This document shows, one piece after another, positions 8,470 through 16,830 of a stretch of DNA of 32,772 nt. Made by a program: the position numbers and the translations under genes. The notes under the pieces are model-generated. The model was not told where the DNA came from and did not search any database. It worked only from the letters and a program-made list of their open reading frames with translations. Position 1 is the first letter of the stretch. The number at the start of each line of letters is the position of its first letter. This stretch comes from Fibrobacter sp. (GTDB lineage: Bacteria > Fibrobacterota > Fibrobacteria > Fibrobacterales > Fibrobacteraceae): positions 1-32,772 of the forward strand of contig JAAYJH010000060.1 of the NCBI GenBank assembly GCA_012523035.1, written 5' to 3'.

Positions 8470-8858
8470 ACAGATGTAAAACTACAAAACTTTTTGAAAT
8501 GCAGTCCAAAAAAGGAATTTCTTATAGAAAAAAATCAAAATTAAGCTTCTAAACGCTTCTTTTGGCTAGGCGCTTCTGGAACTTCATACAAAACCAGTGG
8601 AAACTTTGAAACAGCGAAGGCTTTTTTTTTAGAAGGATTTTAAGAATATGAATTTTCAAAAAGCAGAGTTTTTCCGATGGAAACAGGTTTAAAAAAGATG
8701 ATTTTTTCGATGGAAATTCGTTCTAAAAACAGAACTTTTATTTTTTAATGCTTCATAAATGTGTTTTTCAATGATGTGCTGGTTTTCAGTTTTGAATTTG
8801 TTTTGATGAAGGTTTCGATAGATTTTTTTGTTTTTGAAGTCTCACACACGCCTGGCTA
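8470..8858. other. Intergenic gap with 34-bp tandem repeat and an isolated repeat end
   Basis: 389 bp without a gene between rimI and tsaB, both on the minus strand. Positions 8657-8724 hold two imperfect 34-bp units (each with TTTTTCCGATGGAAA or TTTTTTCGATGGAAA) plus a partial third to 8739. At 8836-8857 is one copy of the conserved repeat end (core TCTCACACACGCCTGGCT), one base from the tsaB stop codon, with no array beside it. Confidence 0.6.
8836..8857 (+). repeat. Conserved repeat-end element, solitary copy
   Basis: A 22-bp match to the end element seen at 276-297, 16831-16852, 17549-17569, 25787-25808 and 27707-27728. Its CCTGGCT side, which elsewhere faces the array, here abuts the tsaB stop codon. 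This suggests either loss of the array or an independent insertion. Confidence 0.85.
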
Positions 8859-9485
8859 TTAAATTTGGGCATAAGAAGCTTGTATGTAGTTGGCTTCTTG
8901 CACCAATGAAGGGACTAAAGTGTCAAAAAAGACTCTGAATTTGGAGATGTTTTTGTCTTCGATGAGTTCAAAATGCTGTTGCTGTTGTGATATTTTGTTT
9001 TGGATTTCTGTTTGTGTTTGAGCGTGAAGGTCTCCCAAAATAGTCGTGCTTTGTGGGGCTTCGCTAAGTTTTTTTAAAAGTTCTGTGGTGGATAAAAAAG
9101 ATTCTTCGCCCTGCTTTCGTAGGTACCAATGCTCTGGTCTGGCTTTGATTATCACAAGGCTTTCTGCTGGATTTTTTGCTTGAGCCGAGAGGGCCTGGAG
9201 TGTGGAGACTCCATATAGTTCGCGTTTTCCAGAGAAGCACAAGCCCTGGGCATAGGCGATGCCATTCCTTAGTCCCGTAAATGAACCTGGCCCCAGAGTG
9301 ACCATGACCCTATGGATGTTTTCTAAGGAGGTGCTGGCTTGCAAAAGGAGCGTATCTAGTAGGCGATTCACAGACTCTCCCCGTGCTTCGTGGTCATAGA
9401 TTTCGTAGTTTTCTGCGTTTGAATATAGTCCCATTGCTATTCCAAGCCGAGAAGAATCTAAAATTAAATCGTATGTTTCGGCCAT
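8859..9485 (-). CDS. tsaB: tRNA threonylcarbamoyladenosine biosynthesis protein TsaB
   Basis: 208 residues. An ASKHA-fold protein that pairs with TsaD in the complex making t6A37 in ANN-decoding tRNAs. The N-terminal LDSSRLGIAMGLY strand and the hallmark VTLGPGSFTGLRNGIAYAQGL (residues 62-82) are clear. The C-terminal half is divergent, as is usual for TsaB. Its ATG overlaps the ddl stop codon by one base (TGATG), which indicates translational coupling. The conserved repeat-end element starts directly after its stop codon. Confidence 0.93.
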   Translation of the reverse strand: MAETYDLILDSSRLGIAMGLYSNAENYEIYDHEARGESVNRLLDTLLLQASTSLENIHRVMVTLGPGSFTGLRNGIAYAQGLCFSGKRELYGVSTLQALSAQAKNPAESLVIIKARPEHWYLRKQGEESFLSTTELLKKLSEAPQSTTILGDLHAQTQTEIQNKISQQQQHFELIEDKNISKFRVFFDTLVPSLVQEANYIQASYAQI

Positions 9486-10519
9486 CAGCGAGTCACCTTG
9501 AGGCTTTTCTGGATGATAATATCTATGAGTTCGCTATAAGAAATACCGTTATGAGCTGCTTGTTGTGGCAATATAGAAGTTGGGGTGAATCCAGGCAATG
9601 TATTGGTTTCTATAGCCCAAATTTTTTCACTAGAGTCCATTAAAAAATCGGTGCGACTGTAAACACTGGCCGATAAAGATTCGTGAGCCTTTTGAGTGAG
9701 TTTTTGAATTTGTTCAGTGAGCTCCGTTGTTAATGGAGCAGGAGTAATTTCTTCGCATTCGCCATTGTATTTGGCTTCGAAATCAAAAAACTTTCGAGTG
9801 GTCATGCGTAATTCTGTGGGAAACAAGGGTTTTTCACCTTCTATGTAGGCACAGCTAAATTCTCTTCCTTGAATATATTGTTCGCACAGCAAGGTGTTTG
9901 AGTTTTGGAATAATTCAGAAATGATCTTTTCGCTTTCTTCTAGGTCATTAGCGATACCCATGCCCAGACTAGAGCCGCCAGTTGGGTCTTTGATCACCAA
10001 AGGGAATTTTAATTCATCTGCTATAGAGACTAATTGATCACCACTAAAAGAATTTCTATGTAAAACTCGGTGGGCTGGTGTGGCAATCTTGTTGAAAGCA
10101 TAAATTTCTTTGCTTTTGATTTTGTCCATAGCAAGTGCAGAGGCCAAAACTCCACAGCCAGTGTAGGGGATTTTCCAGTTTTCTAAGAGTGCTTGGACGC
10201 GTCCGTCTTCTCCCCATTTGCCGTGCAAAGCCAAAAACGCAATGTCAGAATCGGGAAGTTCCGAAAGTGCAGGGTTCTTTTTTTTGCAGGCCGACTTCCC
10301 TTCTAATGCCAGAAAGTAATTTAAAGAAAAATTTTCTTTTTGATAAGGAGTGAGTTCTCTTGAAGACCAAATCCAAGTGCCATCTTTTTGTATTAAAACA
10401 GGGTGTACATTGTATTTTTTGGGGTGAATGGCTCGAATAATTCCTGTGCCACTGACTACAGAAACATCGTGTTCAGAAGAAAATCCACCCATCAACACCA
10501 AAACTCTTAAACGAGACAT
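9485..10519 (-). CDS. ddl: D-alanine--D-alanine ligase
   Basis: 344 residues, ATP-grasp fold. It joins two D-alanines for peptidoglycan precursors in the cytoplasm. Visible family features are MGGFSSEHDVSVVSG at the N-terminus, the ATP-binding strand FPLVIKDPTGGSSLGMGIA (near residue 175), CEQYIQGREFSCAYI, and the C-terminal SRTDFLM...IWAIETNTLPGFTPTS metal-binding segment. The length is normal. GGTGG precedes the ATG by a few bases. It is first in a ddl-tsaB pair with a one-base overlap. Upstream is a 235-bp divergent promoter region shared with the SDR gene at 10755, in which I see no strong promoter match. Confidence 0.96.
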   Translation of the reverse strand: MSRLRVLVLMGGFSSEHDVSVVSGTGIIRAIHPKKYNVHPVLIQKDGTWIWSSRELTPYQKENFSLNYFLALEGKSACKKKNPALSELPDSDIAFLALHGKWGEDGRVQALLENWKIPYTGCGVLASALAMDKIKSKEIYAFNKIATPAHRVLHRNSFSGDQLVSIADELKFPLVIKDPTGGSSLGMGIANDLEESEKIISELFQNSNTLLCEQYIQGREFSCAYIEGEKPLFPTELRMTTRKFFDFEAKYNGECEEITPAPLTTELTEQIQKLTQKAHESLSASVYSRTDFLMDSSEKIWAIETNTLPGFTPTSILPQQAAHNGISYSELIDIIIQKSLKVTR

Positions 10520-10754
10520 TTTACCACCTATTCAATTGATTAAAACCCAATTTACAAATACAAGTATAGATATTTGCAAGATAATCTGCTAGAATCACAT
10601 GAAAACAATGTTGAATTTTATAACTTAAAAAAAAACACTGTCCTTTAGATGTAAAAAATACTATTTTAATGATGAGTGTTTCGACTTTTGTTGGATTGGT
10701 CTGTTCCTCTATCAGTACAAAAGTTTATGGTTTAATATATTCATAGGTTTTATT

Positions 10755-11675
10755 ATGCGAGTATTCTTAACTGGCGGTACAGGTTTTATTGGCCACTATG
10801 TGGCAAAAGAACTCTTAGATAAAGGGCACGAATTAGTGATAGCCACTAGACACCCCGATAAAATCCCCTCTCTAAAAGAACACGATAAAGTCACTATGAT
10901 AGAATCATCGCTTTTGGACTTTGAATCTTTGGCCAAAGGTTTAGAAGGAGCAGATGCTTGTATACACATTGCTCTTGGTTGGGGTGAGACTCCTTTGTCG
11001 ATGCTCGAAAATGACACTCGTGCTACCGTAAAACTTTTAGAACTCGCAGCTCTTGCTGGTTGTCAAAAATTCATCTATACTTCGAGTACCGCCGCTATGG
11101 GCAAAATGCGTTCTGTGATGAATGAAACCATTGCGAATTTACCTATCGATCTTTATGGAGCCACCAAATCGGCTGGTGAGGCTTTTGTTTTGGGCTTTAA
11201 ACAAGGTTATGGTAAACACTTCCCTCAAGTCCAAATGACTAGAAATGTGATTCGACCAGGTTATACTTTTGGCAATCCTGCTTTTGAAGATGGCTGCACT
11301 CAACCTGACCGCCGTTTTTTGAATATAGCAAGGGCTTTTAAAGAAAATAAAGATATCGAAATCATTAAAAACGACGGCACTCAATTTATACACGCTTCTC
11401 AACAAGCAAAATTGTATTTGAGTATTTTAGAATCCGATTTAAACGAAGAAGTGTTTTTGGGCTTGAGTACCGAGTGGGTGGGTTGGAAACAAATTGCAGA
11501 AAAAATGCGTGAATATTATCCCAATTCTACTTCTAAAATTATAGAAACTGACTTGGGTTGGTCCGATAAGCCCATGCTCTATTCTGTAGAAAAAATAGCT
11601 CGAATTTTTAACTTGAGTTTTGATAACTCTTCTTTTATAAACGAGCACATCCGTTACTGGACCGAAATTATTTAA
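10755..11675 (+). CDS. Extended SDR family NAD(P)-dependent epimerase/dehydratase-like protein
   Basis: 306 residues. The Rossmann motif TGGTGFIGHYVAKELL (residues 6-21) binds NAD(P), CIHIALGWGETP sits where extended SDRs have the NAxxxxx segment, and YGATKSAGEAF (near residue 136) is the catalytic YxxxK. Substrate specificity cannot be read from sequence; nucleoside-sugar or flavonoid-reductase-like relatives are equally possible. The 25-codon ORF upstream (10669-10746) has no ribosome binding site and was not called. The stop codon overlaps the stop of the convergent PIN-like gene (11672-11675). Confidence 0.85.
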   Translation: MRVFLTGGTGFIGHYVAKELLDKGHELVIATRHPDKIPSLKEHDKVTMIESSLLDFESLAKGLEGADACIHIALGWGETPLSMLENDTRATVKLLELAALAGCQKFIYTSSTAAMGKMRSVMNETIANLPIDLYGATKSAGEAFVLGFKQGYGKHFPQVQMTRNVIRPGYTFGNPAFEDGCTQPDRRFLNIARAFKENKDIEIIKNDGTQFIHASQQAKLYLSILESDLNEEVFLGLSTEWVGWKQIAEKMREYYPNSTSKIIETDLGWSDKPMLYSVEKIARIFNLSFDNSSFINEHIRYWTEII

Positions 11676-12106
11676 ATTTCACTTAAAAGAAACACCGGTA
11701 CTTCTGCAACTGACTTCCAGGCGGAGTGCATGCTTAGGACTGTGTCGGCAGCACTCACATAAGCCGAGGCTAATTGTAAAGAGTCTTGAATTTTAAGACC
11801 GTACTTAGATCTAAACTCTGCACTTTTAAAAGCGACTTCGGCATCTATATTTTGAATGTGGAAGTTTTTGGAGTGAGTGAAAAAAGCTTTGTATTGCCTG
11901 GCTAAAATCTCTTGCCCTTGAGAAAAAGCACTTTTGGCTAATTCTTCTAGGCTGAGTGTAGAGGCATAAATTTGAATCTTTTTTTGATAAGCAAAATCCA
12001 GAGCTTGTGAAATCTTTGGATAATCAGAGTGATTCAAATCTAAAAGGATTTCTATGACTGATAAATCCAGATACAATATTTTACATGTTTCTAAAACTTT
12101 CAACAT
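11672..12106 (-). CDS. PIN-like domain protein
   Basis: 144 residues. The pattern fits a PIN-fold nuclease: an N-terminal strand with acid (LYLDLSVIEILLD, residues 12-24), a central TLSLEELAKSAF with the second acid, and KIQDSLQLASAYVSAAD (near residue 110) with the third. The usual final TND/TRD is replaced by SMHSAW, so the fourth acidic position may be missing. It is coupled to the upstream secreted hypothetical by a TAATG one-base overlap. No antitoxin-like gene is adjacent, so an ordinary VapC toxin role is doubtful. Whether it cuts RNA is unknown. Confidence 0.6.
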   Translation of the reverse strand: MLKVLETCKILYLDLSVIEILLDLNHSDYPKISQALDFAYQKKIQIYASTLSLEELAKSAFSQGQEILARQYKAFFTHSKNFHIQNIDAEVAFKSAEFRSKYGLKIQDSLQLASAYVSAADTVLSMHSAWKSVAEVPVFLLSEI

Positions 12107-13113
12107 TATTCAAATACTTCGGTGTAAGCTGCATCGGGCCTGGTCCCAGCTCGTACCATTTTAAATCGTTTGGCTTTGGGGTAATAAGACCAAATCATCC
12201 ATTCACTAGACATATCGGTTCGCTTAGTTTTGAGCATGATGGGTTTTTCGCCTTTATAAAACTCGGATTTATTGGGGATAATTCGTTCGTAAGGTCTGTA
12301 AACATGGCTGTGCTTTCCGGCTTTTCTTTCGATAAAGCCATTTCCATCTAAACTCCAAGTGATAGTGACTTTGCCATTTTCATCTTTGGTGTGTTCGCAA
12401 GAGTCAGGTCCTTCTGGACACCAAAAAAACTTTTTATAGGTGAATTTTATTTCTGGAAATTGAAAAACCTCTGCTTCTCTTAAGGTCTCGGTATAAGTAA
12501 AATATTCTCCTGCTAAACTAAAATTAGGAGTACTGTAATCTTTACAGCCTTTTTCTACAACCTTTAATTGCCAGTTGAATAAATCTATGTTTAATTGACA
12601 CCCTGGCTCTTGAAAAGTAAAACGATGATGACCTTTCATGCGTTTGACACTTAAATCACTCGCCTCAAACTCTGCCCTATCCAATTCTGGCCCATTTAAA
12701 ATAATGATTGTAAACAACCCGGGATTATTAGGTGATTTTTTTAAAACCACAGAGCCCGTACTAGAAGAATATGTGCCACTAATATCTGCTTTTCTTTCTA
12801 AATATCGAGCTAAATCGGCCCGTTTAGCATAGTTTGAACCAAATTTTGATTTAATAGGTACAAATTGAGGCGGTTCTTTGGGGACTAGAGTCTCGTATTT
12901 TACTCTTTTTACTCTTTTTCCCTTTTTATCTTTCACAAAATATGTTTTTTTGACTTTTTTTTCTGGAATAGGCATCTCGGTCAACCAGTCAGAATGATTG
13001 AGTTCTCCTAGAATGGGAGATTGAGGATCGGGTTTTTTATATACACTTAAAACTTGTGAATGTGAAAAAAAGCACAATAAAAGAACAAATATGAGGTTAT
13101 TTTTGAAAAACAT
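12106..13113 (-). CDS. Secreted hypothetical protein with four cysteines
   Basis: 335 residues with a clear signal peptide (KNNLIFVLLLCFFSHSQVLS). The N-terminal part (VYKKPDPQSPILGEL) looks like the start of an SH3b-type strand pattern. A Lys/Pro-rich segment follows, then a mostly beta domain with four cysteines arranged as two pairs (CQLN/GCKD and WCPEG/SCEH), which would suit periplasmic disulfides. I do not recognise a family. It overlaps the PIN-like gene by one base and is divergent from the outer-membrane barrel gene at 13246. No ribosome binding site is evident before its ATG. Confidence 0.7.
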   Translation of the reverse strand: MFFKNNLIFVLLLCFFSHSQVLSVYKKPDPQSPILGELNHSDWLTEMPIPEKKVKKTYFVKDKKGKRVKRVKYETLVPKEPPQFVPIKSKFGSNYAKRADLARYLERKADISGTYSSSTGSVVLKKSPNNPGLFTIIILNGPELDRAEFEASDLSVKRMKGHHRFTFQEPGCQLNIDLFNWQLKVVEKGCKDYSTPNFSLAGEYFTYTETLREAEVFQFPEIKFTYKKFFWCPEGPDSCEHTKDENGKVTITWSLDGNGFIERKAGKHSHVYRPYERIIPNKSEFYKGEKPIMLKTKRTDMSSEWMIWSYYPKAKRFKMVRAGTRPDAAYTEVFE

Positions 13114-13245
13114 GGTTAGAACATAATATTTTTATAAAATTTGATACTTAATATTATAATTTTTTACTAAAATTTACAATAGTATGTGGTTTAAACTCTA
13201 TAACGAAGTTTAAATACAAGTGGATCAAAATTCAGGAGACTCTTT

Positions 13246-14673
13246 ATGAACCGTTTATTATTCATTTTACTTTTGACTGCTAGTTTTATTTTTGCAGCCG
13301 AAACAGTAAAAACAACAGACGCTTCTGCTCAAAAAAACACCGAATCTAAAACAGAGGTAAAAGTAGAGGCAAAAGAAGCCAAAGCCGAAGCCCCTAAAAC
13401 AGAGGTGAAAGCAGAAGCAAAAGAAGCCAAAGCCGAAGCCCCTAAAACTGAGGTGAAAGCAGAAGCAAAAGAAGCCAAAGCCGAAGCCCCTAAAAAAGAG
13501 GTGAAAGCAGAAGCAAAAGAAGCCAAAGCCGATGCCCCTAAAAAAGAGGTGAAAGCAGAAGCAAAAGAAACCAAAGCCGAAGCAGAGCTAGAAGACACTC
13601 AAGATGTTCTCGATAGCGAGCTAGCAAGCTCTGAAGCTAGTGCTTCTACTACAAAAGAAAAAAAAGAAAAAATCCAAGTTAAATTTGGTTCTAATTTTGA
13701 AATCCAAGCTGGTAAAGTTTTTTGGTCTTCCGAAGACGATTTAAATGGTCATAACTTGGAAGAGTGGTTTGGACGCGCCAACTTGTCTTTATTGACTAAA
13801 ACAGATCGTTTTATTGGTAAATTATTTTTCTCTGTTTACCCAGGTGATTTGGTAGTGAACCCTACTTATGTTTACACAGAAGATAAAAACACCGAATTAG
13901 AGTACCGAGATATTTTAGAACTAAGAGAAGCTTCTGCTTTACAACGCACCAAATACTTTAACTTTAAATTGGGTCGTTGGGAAAACACCGACAAACACGG
14001 AGACTATTTTGGTGGCTACATAGACGGGTATAAGATTGGTTTCAAGTCCACTCAAAAAGCCGAAAACATGATGCAATTTGGATTCACTCCAAGCGAAAAT
14101 CTAGCCCTTGAGTTTGCTTTCATTAGCACAGGTCCATACTTAAATACCGGTGACTTCCGTGGTTTGGCTCAATTTAGAGACCTTCCTTCTTTAGAAGCGA
14201 TAGAGGTTGATTTGGCTTTTAGAACCAATATTTTTGACAAAGTCTATTCCAGTAAATCCGATGTAAAAACAAATGTTTCTTTAAAGGCAAAACTCAATTT
14301 AATCGATGATAAACTTGCTCTTTTTGGAGAAGTAGCCATGTTAGACTTAGGCTCTGATTCTACAGAGACATATATCGATGAAAAAGGTTACAAACATTCA
14401 AGGACTGTGGTTGTAGATTGGAAAATGCCTTTGACCGGCGGGATCCTTTTCACTCCTGGTGTCATTGACAAAATCGTACTTGAAGCAGAATACCTTGCCG
14501 ACAGACACGAGACTGTGTATAAAACCAATAGTAAAAAGATCAAAGATGTCTTAGGTGCATTCTATATTGAAAAATCTTTAACCGATCGTTTCACTTTGTC
14601 TGCTGGTTTCCATAGTTATGGCAGTTCCAGAGACTTTGTATTGAACGGCAACCTCATTGGTCGAATTTACTAA
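13246..14673 (+). CDS. Outer-membrane beta-barrel (porin-like) protein with Lys/Glu/Ala repeat segment
   Basis: 475 residues. Signal peptide NRLLFILLLTASFIFA, cleaved before AETV. Residues 35-113 are five near-identical 16-residue repeats (KTEVKAEAKEAKAEAP), highly charged and probably extended or helical, spanning periplasm or peptidoglycan. From about residue 145 the sequence alternates polar and aromatic residues typical of an outer-membrane barrel (FGSNFEIQAGKVFWSSEDD, LGRWENTDKHGDYFGGYIDG, LIGRIY), and it ends close to an aromatic residue (Y), as barrels usually do. Charged repeat plus barrel recalls OmpA-like proteins turned around, but I see no OmpA peptidoglycan-binding domain. AGGAGA lies before the ATG, and a strong terminator follows. 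Pore specificity is unknown. Confidence 0.75.
   Translation: MNRLLFILLLTASFIFAAETVKTTDASAQKNTESKTEVKVEAKEAKAEAPKTEVKAEAKEAKAEAPKTEVKAEAKEAKAEAPKKEVKAEAKEAKADAPKKEVKAEAKETKAEAELEDTQDVLDSELASSEASASTTKEKKEKIQVKFGSNFEIQAGKVFWSSEDDLNGHNLEEWFGRANLSLLTKTDRFIGKLFFSVYPGDLVVNPTYVYTEDKNTELEYRDILELREASALQRTKYFNFKLGRWENTDKHGDYFGGYIDGYKIGFKSTQKAENMMQFGFTPSENLALEFAFISTGPYLNTGDFRGLAQFRDLPSLEAIEVDLAFRTNIFDKVYSSKSDVKTNVSLKAKLNLIDDKLALFGEVAMLDLGSDSTETYIDEKGYKHSRTVVVDWKMPLTGGILFTPGVIDKIVLEAEYLADRHETVYKTNSKKIKDVLGAFYIEKSLTDRFTLSAGFHSYGSSRDFVLNGNLIGRIY
13348..13582 (+). repeat. 48-bp in-frame tandem repeat, five copies
   Basis: Units begin at 13348, 13396, 13444, 13492 and 13540, the last being partial. Each encodes the 16-residue K(T/K)EVKAEAKEAKAEAP block of the barrel protein. 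The middle copies are almost identical at DNA level, so copy number could vary between strains. The open antisense frame over it is a by-product of the repeat. Confidence 0.93.
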
Positions 14674-14698
14674 GTCATAGTTTAGAATAAATAAAATT

Positions 14699-14733
14699 AG
14701 AACCTCTAAAACATTTAGGGGTTCTTTTTTTTT
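14699..14733 (+). terminator. Rho-independent terminator of the barrel gene
   Basis: A 12-bp stem (AGAACCTCTAAA / TTTAGGGGTTCT, one G-T pair) with a three-base loop, followed by nine T. It lies 26 bp after the barrel stop codon and 26 bp before metG, so metG must use its own promoter or read-through. Confidence 0.93.
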
Positions 14734-14758
14734 GAAATTATTTTTATAAATTTAGTGA

Positions 14759-16801
14759 ATGAAAAACTTTTATATCACAACTCCCATTTACTATGTGAAC
14801 GACGCTCCTCATATTGGTCACGCTTATACCACTGTACTTGCCGACATCCTCACTCGATACCACCAACTTTTTGGATACGAAAGCTTTTTTTTAACAGGCA
14901 CCGACGAACACGGGCAAAAAGTCCAACAAGCGGCACAAAAACGAGGCGTTGATCCTCAAGCACATGTGGACGAGTACAATTTACATTTTAAAGAACTCTG
15001 GAATAAAATGGATATCCAATACGACCATTTTATACGCACCACGGATAGTGATCATAAAAAATTCGTTTCGGATTCTCTTCAAAAGCTTTGGGACAAGGGT
15101 GAAATTTATGCCAAAGAATACGAAGGCTGGTACTCTGTTGGCGAAGAACGATTTTTTGCAGAAGAAGAACTGGTGGATCAAAAAGACCCAATTGGGAATC
15201 GCCCTGTAGAGTGGATCAAAGAAAAAAACTACTTCTTTAAAATGGGAAAATACCAAGAAAAACTCATCCAGTATATCGAAGAAAATCCAAATTGGATCCT
15301 CCCAGATTTTAGAAAAAACGAAGTCTTGGGCTTTTTAAAACAAGAACTCACCGATTTATGCATCAGCAGACCCAAATCTCGATTAAGCTGGGGAATTCCC
15401 CTCCCTTTTGACACTGACTATGTGACCTATGTGTGGTTTGACGCCCTTATCAATTATGTGAGTGCGGTACAAAACAAAAACTTCAAAAACGGTGCTCCCC
15501 TTTGGCCAGCCTCGTACCATTTGATTGGAAAAGATATTTTAACTACACATGCTATTTATTGGCCCACTATGCTCATGGCTTTAGAGATTCCACTCCCCAC
15601 TCATATTTTAGCCCATGGATGGTGGCTTATCGATGGAAGCAAAATGAGCAAATCTAGCGGCACTGGAGTCAACCCCATTGACTATATGGATCAATACGGA
15701 GTGGATAGCTTTCGATACTTTTTAGCCCGAGAAATGGTGGTCGGTTTAGACAGCACCTTCAGTGACGACGCTTTCAAAAGACGCATCAACAGTGATTTAG
15801 CCAATGATTTAGGCAACCTTGCCAACAGAGTTTATAAATTAGTCGAGACACACTTTAATGGTGTATTGCCTGCTGCCACCCAAATAGATTCAGAAGCCCA
15901 AAAACTCATCGAATATTCTAAAGAATTGAAAAAGAAAGTTTATACAAACATAGAACAAGTGAAACTTTCTACACTCATAGAAGACATTATGAGTTTAGTA
16001 CGCATGGTCAATCGTTATTTAGAAATTAAAGCCCCATGGAAACTAGCCAAAGACACCAATCTACGCGAAGAACTGGGCACAGTACTTTTTATTTCGGCCG
16101 AAGCCCTTCGAATATCTCTTTGCTTTTTATCTCCAATTATCCCTAGTAAAGCTCAAGAAGCACTGCATATGCTTGGGAGCAAACTAGAATCTTTAGATGA
16201 TTTAAACTGGGGAAAACTAAAAGGTGGAGAAGTTTTTGGAAAAGCGTCTGTATTGTTTCCAAGAATAGAAATCACAAACACCTCAAAAACCCAAAACAGT
16301 ACACAAAAACCCCTCTTCGCCAAAGATGTTGCAGCGGCACTAGACCTTAGAGTAGCCAAAATATTGAGCGTCACCAACCACCCCAACGCAGACTCACTAT
16401 ATGTACTAAACATAGATGCTGGCGAAGCAGAGCCTCGAATCGTATGTTCGGGCATCAAATCCAGTTACAGCCCTCAAGAACTCGAAGGCCGTCTTGTCTT
16501 ACTATTTGCAAACCTCAAAGCCGCCCCCTTACGCGGTGTCATGAGCTCGGGCATGATTTTAGCAGGCGAAACAGAAAACAAAAAAACTTCTTTAGTCAGC
16601 GTACCCCCTGAATCTAAAATCGGAGAACGGGCATTCTTTCAAAACATAGAAGCATCAGAAAATCGAGAGCTCAAAATCAAAGATTTTCAAAAAATCCAAC
16701 TAGAAGTTCAAAACAAAAGCATCTTTTACCTTGATAACCGATTAGAAATCAACCAAAAACCCCTCACTTGCGAAGCCCCCGACGGATCCACCATCCATTA
16801 A
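14759..16801 (+). CDS. metG: Methionyl-tRNA synthetase with C-terminal tRNA-binding domain
   Basis: 680 residues. It charges initiator and elongator tRNA-Met. The class I signature is visible: TTPIYYVNDAPHIGHAYTT (HIGH near residue 20) and KMSKSSG (near residue 298). The connective peptide reads EGWYSVGEERFFAEEEL where zinc-binding MetRS has cysteines, so this is the zinc-free form. Residues 520-630 are an EMAP-II/Trbp111-like OB domain (DLRVAKILSVTNHPNADSLY) that aids dimerisation and tRNA binding. A further 50-residue tail (after about 630) follows it and is not a family feature I recognise. The Shine-Dalgarno sequence is weak. The gene is flanked by a terminator upstream and the bounded repeat block downstream. 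Confidence 0.96.
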   Translation: MKNFYITTPIYYVNDAPHIGHAYTTVLADILTRYHQLFGYESFFLTGTDEHGQKVQQAAQKRGVDPQAHVDEYNLHFKELWNKMDIQYDHFIRTTDSDHKKFVSDSLQKLWDKGEIYAKEYEGWYSVGEERFFAEEELVDQKDPIGNRPVEWIKEKNYFFKMGKYQEKLIQYIEENPNWILPDFRKNEVLGFLKQELTDLCISRPKSRLSWGIPLPFDTDYVTYVWFDALINYVSAVQNKNFKNGAPLWPASYHLIGKDILTTHAIYWPTMLMALEIPLPTHILAHGWWLIDGSKMSKSSGTGVNPIDYMDQYGVDSFRYFLAREMVVGLDSTFSDDAFKRRINSDLANDLGNLANRVYKLVETHFNGVLPAATQIDSEAQKLIEYSKELKKKVYTNIEQVKLSTLIEDIMSLVRMVNRYLEIKAPWKLAKDTNLREELGTVLFISAEALRISLCFLSPIIPSKAQEALHMLGSKLESLDDLNWGKLKGGEVFGKASVLFPRIEITNTSKTQNSTQKPLFAKDVAAALDLRVAKILSVTNHPNADSLYVLNIDAGEAEPRIVCSGIKSSYSPQELEGRLVLLFANLKAAPLRGVMSSGMILAGETENKKTSLVSVPPESKIGERAFFQNIEASENRELKIKDFQKIQLEVQNKSIFYLDNRLEINQKPLTCEAPDGSTIH

Positions 16802-16830
16802 ACAAAAAATTAAATCACTATTTATTGATG

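Noticed and set aside
10669-10746. 25-codon ORF before the SDR gene as a leader peptide
   Set aside because: No ribosome binding site, no run of regulatory codons and no attenuator hairpin follow it.
11672-12106. VapC-type toxin of a toxin-antitoxin pair
   Set aside because: No small antitoxin gene is adjacent, and the final acidic motif is altered. It is kept only as a PIN-like protein.
13329-13598. Antisense ORF of 89 codons over the barrel gene
   Set aside because: It is the shadow of the 48-bp tandem repeat, which keeps the opposite frame open by period.
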